NCBI GenBank assembly: GCA_036936605.1
Contig: JAUPFV010000005.1
Span: 158,984,183-159,048,182 of the forward strand
Origin: Limnanthes douglasii subsp. nivea
Taxonomy: Eukaryota; Streptophyta; Magnoliopsida; Brassicales; Limnanthaceae
DNA: 64,000 bases
Direction: 5' to 3'
Shown here: in pieces, positions 56,360-64,000 of the stretch
Layout of the letters: each line of letters opens with the position of its first letter
How positions within the stretch are numbered: the stretch's first letter is position 1
Position numbers and translations under genes: made by a program
Notes under the pieces: model-generated
What the model saw: only the letters and a program-made list of their open reading frames with translations
What the model was told of the DNA's origin: nothing
Databases searched by the model: none

Positions 56360-57700
56360 ACATTAATTTTATGGTATGTATTTCCTCAAATCCTCTTTTC
56401 TCTGTCCAATCTTTTATAGCTAATGACCTCATCAATCTCATTCCGGTTTGTGCTGAGATTGATGCTTATTCTGTCTATATATCCATTAATCGTGCCGACA
56501 AATCTTTATATAAACAGAAGTCTACAGAGACTTGGTTCAAACTTGGGGACCGTAACATAAAATTCTTTCACAATAGTATTAAAATTCGTGTTTTAAGAAA
56601 GAAAATAGTCTCCATCTCTAATAGTAACGAGGATCTCGCCACTTCCTCAAATTAGGTGGCGAGCGTCTTAGTCAACTATTTTTCTAACCTTCTTGGCATT
56701 GGGTCTCTCCCGGGATACCCTGGGATCGCTCGTATATCCTCTCTTATTTATCTTAAAATGATTCCTCAGGTACAATCTTCGATGGTTCGTCCTGTGACGT
56801 GCGCAGAAATTAAAAGTGCCATTTTTAGTATTGCGATAAATCATCCAGGCTTGGTGGTTTTAATGCGGGTTTTTAAAGAACTCATGGAACTTAATTGGAA
56901 AGATATATGCGATAGGATCTTAATGTTCTTCAATTCAGGTCGTCCTGAGCCTTCTTGGAACGCCACCAATATTTCCCTTATCCTTAAGAAGGATTTCCCC
57001 TCTATCACCGAGGACTTCAAGCTAATTGCTTGTTGCAACATGGTTTACAAAATTATTTTCAAGATCCTAGCTAACAGAATCAAATGCTTTTTCTCTTATC
57101 TGATTGAAAAATCTCAACCGGCTTTTGTGGTTGGTCGTACTATTACAGAAAATATCCTACTTTCCCAAGAATACCTTAGGGGTTACCAACTGCAAAGGCC
57201 CGAGGGTCGCACATCGACCTGATGAAAGCGTTTGACAATGTTCGGTGGCACCTTATCATTGACATCTTGGTGGCAATGAATTTCCTGGACCAAATCAGCT
57301 GGATTTCAGATCAACTGGATTATTCAATGTATCGCCACCCCATCATATTCCGTTGATATTAATGGTGACCCTTATAAGATTTTCTTTAGTATCTTTAAGG
57401 AGAAAAGTAATGATGTAAAGTTCTTTTTCCATTGGAAGCGCCATAAGCTTAAGATTCCCAACCTTTTCTTTGTAGACGACTTGATGATTTTCTATCGTGG
57501 TGACATTAATTCCCTCTATCTTAAAAAGGATGGTCTTAATGAATTATTTAACCTCTCGGGCCTTAAAGTTAGCCCTAAAACAATCCACACTTCGTCTAAG
57601 GTAATTACCTTACAACCAATTACCTTTTCCCTTCAGGTAAAGGGACAAGATCCCATACCATATTGTCATGTATTGATTTATACTCATCTTTCATAGCGAT
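56360..57700 (+). pseudogene. LINE ORF2 reverse-transcriptase relic
   Basis: Frames at 56371-56655, 56656-57222 and about 57460-57640 join in order into a plant LINE RT: SLYKQKSTETWFKLGDRNIK, then WNATNISLILKKDFPSITED, SQPAFVVGRTITENILLSQE, DLMKAFDNVRW and the catalytic FVDD (57470). The conserved GPDG block is altered to HPG. It lacks endonuclease and tail, and a deletion removes the block around QGDPLSP. Confidence 0.85.
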
Positions 57701-58450
57701 GATCTACTTATGAAATTTAAAGCTTTCCATGACTTGTTTGTAGGATAATGGGTCATATATATTTCCAGCACATGACTGATCATGCTCCTCGAGATATATT
57801 ATAAATTATGAACTTATAACACTCTTCATTTCTCTTGGGGACCTTCTTAAGAGAACTATTACCTCTTGTTGCACTTCTTGAGGATGTAGAGTTCGATAAT
57901 CATGAATGATGCCATTTTGAACTTCTTGTGGAAGATTACCTTGAGGTTTATCTTGTTATAACTATACGATATCTGTATCCTTGTTGGAACACTCAATTAG
58001 AACATCAATATTATTCTGAGTTGTACCTTGCTCAAACAGGACTAGAATGATTGTCACAAAATCTCAATCTTATGATATATGAGTATCCTTATTAAAACCT
58101 TCATCAATATCTACAGATTATTTCTCAAAATCAACATTTACTACCTTATTCTAACCCTCAAACTCAATATCCTCGATAATATTTTTCGTTTTTGTCTCAA
58201 ATATACTACCAATGAGAGGACCATTGAACTTAAACACACTAGAGTGTTCCAAATAATCTACGAAGAAGCAACTGACTGTTTTTAGCCCAATTTCTTATCT
58301 TGGTTTTTGTAATCCCTTTCCTTAACTGGACATCCCATATATGCATATGCTTTAAATTGGGCATGCGCATATTCTAAAGGTCATATGGGATCCTAATAGT
58401 TTCCATACTGGGTACTTCAACTGAGTTTATAAGGGACACATTTGATGGAT
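57650..58450 (-). pseudogene. Ty1-copia integrase C-terminus to RT start, decayed
   Basis: Minus-strand reading gives MGCPVKERDYK (about 58345), a segment resembling KTVSC-type integrase C-terminus (about 58290-58170), the Glu-rich linker and then MESFKFHKWIIAMKDEYKSI-like residues and NMVW (about 57750-57650) at the start of copia RT. Many stops. The plus-strand frame 58079-58285 is a shadow. A C11-A9-(TAA)n tract at 58451-58480 marks a junction. Confidence 0.6.
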
Positions 58451-58689
58451 CCCCCCCCCCCAAAAAAAAATAATAATAATGGTAGAGATGAGTGATTTAT
58501 CATACTTACAACCATATATTTTAGTGTATGGTTCTGTATCTCAGATACATAACTCATGCTGTGTGAACCCGAAATTGTGTTTTAAGGGACTATATCACAC
58601 TTCTCTAGCGATAATGCAAATGGTCCTTGATGTTGTTCACCTGATCCGTCATATATATCATAGTATTCATCACCATGGTTAGATCCAAC

Positions 58690-59210
58690 CCTCTTAATGC
58701 TCATACCATGTTGTTTTTCAACTTTGGTCCTAAAATATTTGAACTTGTCTAGAGCCGGAACTTGGCCTGGTCATTTTCCATCTGTCTTGCCCGTAGCCTC
58801 ATTACCTTTGCAGATGTTATCACATTATCCCCAAGCATTACCACTTTAAGTCTCTCCTCCTCTCGTGCAGCGTGGGAAATCAAATCGTTGATATTTCATT
58901 TTTTCCCGCGTACAATTATAGATGAACTAGAAGCAACTAAACTATTATCACAAATATTGAAATGTGAACACCCCCATACTTCTGAGAAAGGCTATCTTAA
59001 TTATTTTACTTTATGTAGAGAGCTCGTTTCTAAAGTGTTATACCTCTATATTTTTTTCTTGGCAAAGCCTTTCTTGACCTATGTAAAAAATTATATAACT
59101 GTGGTAATATCTTTCGGAACAGCCCTACGAAGTGCAACTAGCTCCTCAATTTTCTCCAATGTACTTTCTGGACTAAGAGTAGAGGTTCTGGGGTGGGTCA
59201 TAACATAGTC
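58690..59210 (-). pseudogene. Ty1-copia gag relic
   Basis: The minus strand reads NINDLISHAAREEERLKVVM (about 58890-58830), a copia gag (UBN2-type) block, preceded by ESTLEKIEELVALRR at about 59170-59130. It belongs with 57650-58450 and the LTR near 60764. Confidence 0.6.
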
Positions 59211-60744
59211 ATACTAATGGACTGATAAATACAACAGTGTATCTTTTTTCCATAATATAAAATCAAAACAGTCTAGCATGGATGGACGATTCCCTAATAG
59301 ATTATAACTCAAATGCACTAGAAATAAAAACATATAACACACAAAGCACATTTAGATTGTTGACATATAAAAAAATAACATTCATGAACATGACATATAC
59401 ATGTAAAACATAAAATACTATGATAATATATACCAGATGACAAATCATATTAACAATGCATTTTATGAGTTTAAGAAAAATACCATGATAGTTATATTAA
59501 TTTTCCTAAGTACTAGTGAAAAATTTCGGAGGACCGATTTCACTTATTTAAATTAAAATAACCATAATTTAATTTTCCTAAGCACCAGTGAAACCATCCG
59601 GAGGGTCAATTTCAACTTTTTAAAATTAAAAAATTAGGATGATGAATTTAACTTGTCATAACTACCGGTGAGACCTTTTGAGATGATATATTTTACTTAC
59701 TTAGGAATAAATACACCATAAGGACCATTTTTAGTAATTTTCTCCAGTCTATAATTAATTTAAACTCACACGTTAACCTTTTGGAGGATCGATAATAACT
59801 GAATTTAAATTGATCCTGAAATCTTTCGAAGCCTAAGATCATCAAGAAGATTAATTTAACATTCGTGAGGGCCGATTAAATTAATTCCAAGATTCACGTA
59901 ACAATATATTTGACAATCATAGATACAAAGATCAGCATGCCCAAACACATACATATGTGAAACAAATGAATGATAAATATTTAAATAATTAACAATTAAT
60001 TAAACAAAATATTTTTCTAGAAAATTTTAAAAAATTCCACTATGCTACTTTTTTTTATGATTAGTGTTTTTTAAATAGTGTTTTTTATGAATAATATTTT
60101 TCAAAAAATATTGTTCACTATACTATTCATCTTCTAAAATAAATATGTTCATCTTCCAAAAAACACTGTTCACATCAATGTTTTCGCTGAATAGTATTTT
60201 TGATAAATAATAGTTTCGGAAAATAGTGCTCATATCATTATTTACCTTCTAAAAACACTATTTACACTGATGTTCATCTTCCAAAAAAATCTGTTCATAA
60301 TATTATTTTAATGAATAGTGTCTTTGTAAATTGTATTCTTCAAAAATACTAATCACCTTTCAGGGAAAAAATCCAGCCTTCTACTGTTATCACTGGGTGA
60401 TCCGTCCAACCAACAACACACCTTCTAATAGATTTAAATTGATTCATTAAGTTAAAGATCGGTTGATGCTAATTTTAGGAGAAAACTATAGCCATAAAAA
60501 AACACTAAACTTATTTTAAAAACCAAAACTTTATCACATATAGTCATTTATTCATAAACGATTTAACACATAACATTAATAAATCAATGTATATCATGAT
60601 TTATCGTATAAACCTAAATGCATCCCCAACGAGCTCAATTAAACATTTAGTCTCAATTGGTATAGATTCTTTACTTGAAAAAAATATCATACATAATTTA
60701 GTAGATGTGCAATCGATTATTCTACAAATCATAAAAAGGTTTTA
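59211..60744 (-). other. Leader of the copia relic; diverged repeats
   Basis: No gene. 59500-59830 contains about four diverged copies of a roughly 100-bp unit (CCTAAG(T/C)ACTAGTGA-like, then GGAGG(A/G)(C/T)C(G/A)AT). 60050-60350 is built from AATAGTGTTTTT and its complement in both orientations. Both lie between the PBS and gag of the copia element. Confidence 0.45.
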
Positions 60745-60763
60745 TACTGGCTATGGTACCAAT
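60745..60763 (-). promoter_or_regulatory. Copia-type primer binding site
   Basis: The minus strand reads ATTGGTACCATAGCCAG, close to the TTGGTATCAGAGC sequence complementary to initiator-Met tRNA used by plant copia elements, directly beside an LTR end (GTTCATCA). Confidence 0.6.
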
Positions 60764-61290
60764 TGATGAACAACTCATCAAACCGCAAAAATACATAAAA
60801 CTCTCTTATTGATTCACCTATTAAATAAACGAAATAGGAGAACACTTACTTGTTTGCTTATTGTTGCTCTCGAGTGTCCATCTTCGGTAATTTATTTCTT
60901 TCCAAATGATCTTCAAGGTTTTCTACCAAAATACATGTAAAGGGTTAGTATATATTCTAACCTACAAGACGACGCCTGTTGTTAGAATTTTTGGCATTTC
61001 GTTGAAGGATATGAAAACCTACTATTTCATTTATATATGTTTACAACTGAAACCCAAAAGTTGTAAAACTCATAACCTTTTACCGTCTTGTGATCGAGGA
61101 CCACAACCCAGTAATCGATTAAATCGATTTACTCCCTGAGTTATTAATTTAGATTTATATAATCTTGGCCCTCTCATTCACAGTGCCCAAATTCAACCTT
61201 ATTACTACTTAAGGCCATATCGTCTTATTCTCTTATAGGTCAAGTATAATTTTTTTATCCAAACATTTATTGAAGATAAAAATTATAAAA
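60764..61290 (-). repeat. Copia LTR, outer boundary uncertain
   Basis: The inner end is TGATGAACAACTCATC (60764). A minus-strand TATA-like GATTATATAAATC at about 61152-61165 fits an LTR promoter. The outer end is a guess; no second LTR is seen near 57650, so the element is truncated there. Confidence 0.45.
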
Positions 61291-62094
61291 TATTAAAATA
61301 AGGCCAAAATGTTTAGCCAAGTTACAATAATTACAAAGATTGAGACAAGCCACAAGGCCAAATGGTATTGATTAACCCATAATTGATTCAATATTGCTAA
61401 AATTGCTTCCCTGTGGTTTGATTCTTATGCTTTCCTTGAAATATAAAAGCTACACAAGCTTCCATAGTCTTCAAGATTTGTCTTTCATTAATTATGAGAA
61501 TGTACTTGCAATATGAAATATCTTGGTCAGGTTTTACCTTGCCACAAAAGAGTTAGTACTGCTATCAATCGGGTGTCCTCAGATAACCCATATTGATGCT
61601 TTCAAGAAATAAAATTGCTTTTAATGGTGCTGGAAAAATAATTGAATTGAAAACACAATTAACATTTGAGTTAAGTTCCCGTTTGACCACCCAATCAGTC
61701 GTAAGATTTTGCTGTATGAAACCATGTTTTATAATCATTTGAGAGGTAATTAAAGATCTACACAAAAATTTCAACCAAAGATATCAAGGAAAGTTTCACG
61801 TACTAAATATTTCAAATAGTAACAATAAATCAATCTCAATATCTTAAAATCCAATTTAATTAATTATATATTGATAAGGAAAGAAGATATAGATTATAAC
61901 AAGGTTAATTATGTAAAATATAAGGGCTAAGTTTGTGTATTTAACGATTAAAGACTAAAGTAAAGCAAACATAAGAAATAGAGAAACTGGGTGATATGCC
62001 CCAAGAACTTGTCTGTAAATAGTAGAGGAGTGGGTGAGAAATCCACCTTAACGGTGACAAGTATGTAATGTCACTATCCACCTCATATACTATA
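61291..62094. other. Unassigned stretch
   Basis: A 69-codon minus frame at 61565-61774 has no recognisable domain and no conserved context. Otherwise AT-rich with nothing identified. Confidence 0.4.
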
Positions 62095-62352
62095 CTCCCT
62101 CTCTTCCACAATAATAGTCGTTTTAGAAATTCTTAAAAATTCCATTTTAGATGTTGTTTGTTAATATCAATGCAGCAATTAATTACTGTTGACCAATGAT
62201 ATATTAATGTTTATTTGTTTTTATTAAATCAATAACTTTTGACCAATTAAATTGGATTGCTTTTTGTGTTTTAGATGAAAGAGAAATCATGATGACAATT
62301 ATTGGTTTCTACATTTAAACCTTAAACGACGTTTATTGTGGAATGGAGGGAG
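62095..62352. mobile_element. Stowaway-type MITE 2
   Basis: Starts CTCCCTCTCTTCCACAATAA and ends TTATTGTGGAATGGAGGGAG, flanked by TA (62093-62094, 62353-62354). 258 bp, AT-rich interior. Not closely similar to MITE 1 outside the termini. Confidence 0.9.
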
Positions 62353-62695
62353 TATAAAGGACATTCCCTTTTGGAGAAAAGAGCTAATGATTAGTTAATT
62401 ATTGCTACATTTATTCTTTTTGTCTTTTTCTCTCTCTACAAAACACTGATTTCGTTATTACAGTCACTTCATACGAACATTTCTTAGACAGGTCCTTTCC
62501 TACGAACATTTCCGCTTCTGAACTTACCTAAGGATTTTCTGGGTTCATCATATATAATATAATTTATTCGATTACTTTTATTATTGGACTTACCATTAAA
62601 TATATATTTAGCATATCGTTCCATAAATATTCCAATAAAAACTAGTTTATGTGGTAACTTAGGTTTTGAACATTATTTTATCCCTATAAACAATC
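62353..62695. other. Spacer between MITEs
   Basis: AT-rich, no coding potential seen. Confidence 0.4.
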
Positions 62696-63031
62696 GATTT
62701 TAGTGACAGATAGTCCTTAGACTTTCAAAAGTTTGATGGTAGTCCCTGAACTATCCAGTTTGGATAAAGTTAGTCTTTCGCATTTGGTGATTGATGTGAA
62801 GTTGCTACGTGACACCATATTTAATAAAAAAACTTGTATCACCAATGATTGATTGACTTTAACCTTGACTACATTTGAACTTCGACCTAAAATCGATGAC
62901 CATTGGTGATACAAGTTTCTATTGAGTATGGTGACACGTAACAGTTTTACATTAATCAACCGATGCAAGACTAACTTTATCTGAACCATATAGTCCAAAA
63001 ACTACGGTTGGACTATTTTGTCACTAAAATC
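62696..63031. mobile_element. 336-bp inverted-repeat MITE
   Basis: Starts GATTTTAGTGACAGATAGTC and ends GACTATTTTGTCACTAAAATC. The arms extend about 140 bp with moderate divergence (AAAGTTAGTCTT and ACTTGTATCACCAATG occur in both). No clear target duplication. The minus frame 62717-62998 is a by-product. Confidence 0.75.
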
Positions 63032-63771
63032 TATAGTCTATGGATGAACTACTGTTCAAAACCTGATAACTTACTTATTTATTTATTTTAATATATTTTT
63101 AATTGTTAAACGTATTAAAAAAATAATAATCAATTTTCATTTTGTAAAAAATAATATATTAAAATGATACCTATATAATTTTATAAAATCTCTTAAAGTC
63201 ATTTATTTTTACTACTTTTTATGAAAAAATGCCAAAAAAATAAGTATTACAGTAGTAATAATAGTTGCAGTAAGTTATTGGTTTTATTCTTATATGTCAT
63301 CATTTCTCCTCTACGAGTAGTAATGTCATTTCTCTAGCTACTACTACTGCATCGAGTATTATAGTACGTCGAGTCGAGATGGCCAGTACCATAATTCAGT
63401 ATCATCATAGTGGACATGGACCTAACTTTTATTAGTTTTGGCATATCTTAACCATTTGCCCAAATATCAATTAAAGCCAACAAACAATTGTTAAATGACA
63501 AAAAATATAAAAATAAGAATCTGACAACTCGAAGATTACGATTCTTATCCGAATCCTTTAATTTCGATTTTTAACGAAATTTGTAAAAATAAAAATAAAA
63601 ATAAAATTGGGTTCATAAATGATTTTGACTTCATAATTGGTTAAGGTCACAAACACAACTAAGAAGCAAGTTGTTCATAAATTGATGAGTTGTGATTTCT
63701 TTTGGCAATTTGCTTTATTTTCAAAAGACAGAGAAAGCCTCATCTGGCAGGTAGTGTAGTGTGCTCATACT
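63032..63771. other. Stretch without recognised gene
   Basis: AT-rich with short low-complexity runs. Nothing supported. Confidence 0.4.
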
Positions 63772-64000
63772 TTGAGGTGTCTAATGGTTCAGGAACCACG
63801 GTTCAAAGCTGACAACCTGCTTAAGAACTGGCGGTTTACCTGCGAAACTGGCCCATTAGGACCGCAACCCGCCAGGACCGCAACCCGCCAGGACCGCATA
63901 AAGAGCAACCCGCTAGGACCGCAACCTGGCAGGACTGCAACCCGGCAGGACTGCAACCCGGCAGGACTGCAACCTGGCGAGACTGCGAAACCACGGTTTA
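63772..64000 (-). mobile_element. End of a second two-gene-family hAT copy (cut by window)
   Basis: Starts TTGAGGTGTCTAATGG (terminal TAG changed to TTG) and matches the reverse complement of 29329-29090 at about 95% in the first 105 bp. It then shows the GGACCGCAACCCGCCA subterminal array and ends in AAACCACGGTTTA, the inner edge of that array. The element continues to the right of the window. If complete, its transposase would be on the minus strand. Confidence 0.9.

Noticed and set aside
61565..61774. A 69-codon minus-strand ORF.
   Set aside because: No domain, no promoter or splice context, and length expected by chance.

Overview
The window is plant nuclear DNA, most likely from a eudicot. 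It is AT-rich and shows GT-AG introns, a plant-type splicing-factor gene, a plant pectin methylesterase/invertase-inhibitor gene, and transposable elements typical of angiosperms: LINEs with a zf-RVT/RNase H tail, Tat-like Ty3 elements, Ty1-copia, hAT, Stowaway and a tRNA-derived SINE. There is no bacterial, organellar or CRISPR signature. I cannot name the species.

Only two ordinary host genes are convincing, both in one island at about 37.8-42.3 kb: a nine-exon gene for spliceosomal SF3b subunit 4 (+, CDS 38109-40750) and a single-exon secreted PMEI-domain protein (-, 41647-42186). Nearly everything else is nested transposon sequence.

Layout. 1-1030: LINE relic carrying a SINE (245-458). 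1031-7605: a giant inverted repeat (arms of about 1 kb) around a broken LINE. 7606-10084: AT-rich DNA with a third, diverged copy of the arm sequence and an orphan terminal-exon remnant. 10085-10802: 5'-truncated LINE with a 17-bp target duplication. 10803-23215: two layers of decayed Ty3 sequence, the first interrupted by a non-autonomous hAT (11254-12627). 23216-29329: a 6.1-kb hAT element inserted in an LTR. 29330-36770: remainder of that LTR with a gag remnant, another Ty3 relic, then copia pieces in both orientations. 36771-42550: SINE, tandem duplication and the two host genes. 42551-45494: MITE-like elements. 45498-56353: an almost complete 10.9-kb Tat-like Ty3 element (minus) with LTRs, target duplication, PBS, gag, protease, RT, dual RNase H, integrase and an oppositely oriented extra ORF. 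56360-57700: LINE relic. 57650-61290: copia relic (minus). 62095-63031: two MITEs. 63772-64000: the end of a second copy of the 6.1-kb hAT family.

The most interesting object is the hAT at 23216-29329. It carries an intact 712-aa BED/hAT transposase (+) and a divergently transcribed second ORF (-, 24315-25559) resembling plant Transposase_32/Athila-ORF1 proteins, broken near its C-terminus by a G12 tract. Between them lies a bidirectional promoter whose middle 270 bp is a GC-rich chain of at least six dyads, including a perfect 40-bp palindrome, most of them built from a CATCCGG/CCGGATG core. The subterminal GC-rich arrays at the two ends lie in the same orientation and no 8-bp target duplication is visible. 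A two-gene hAT with a hairpin-chain control region is my best candidate for an undescribed system here.
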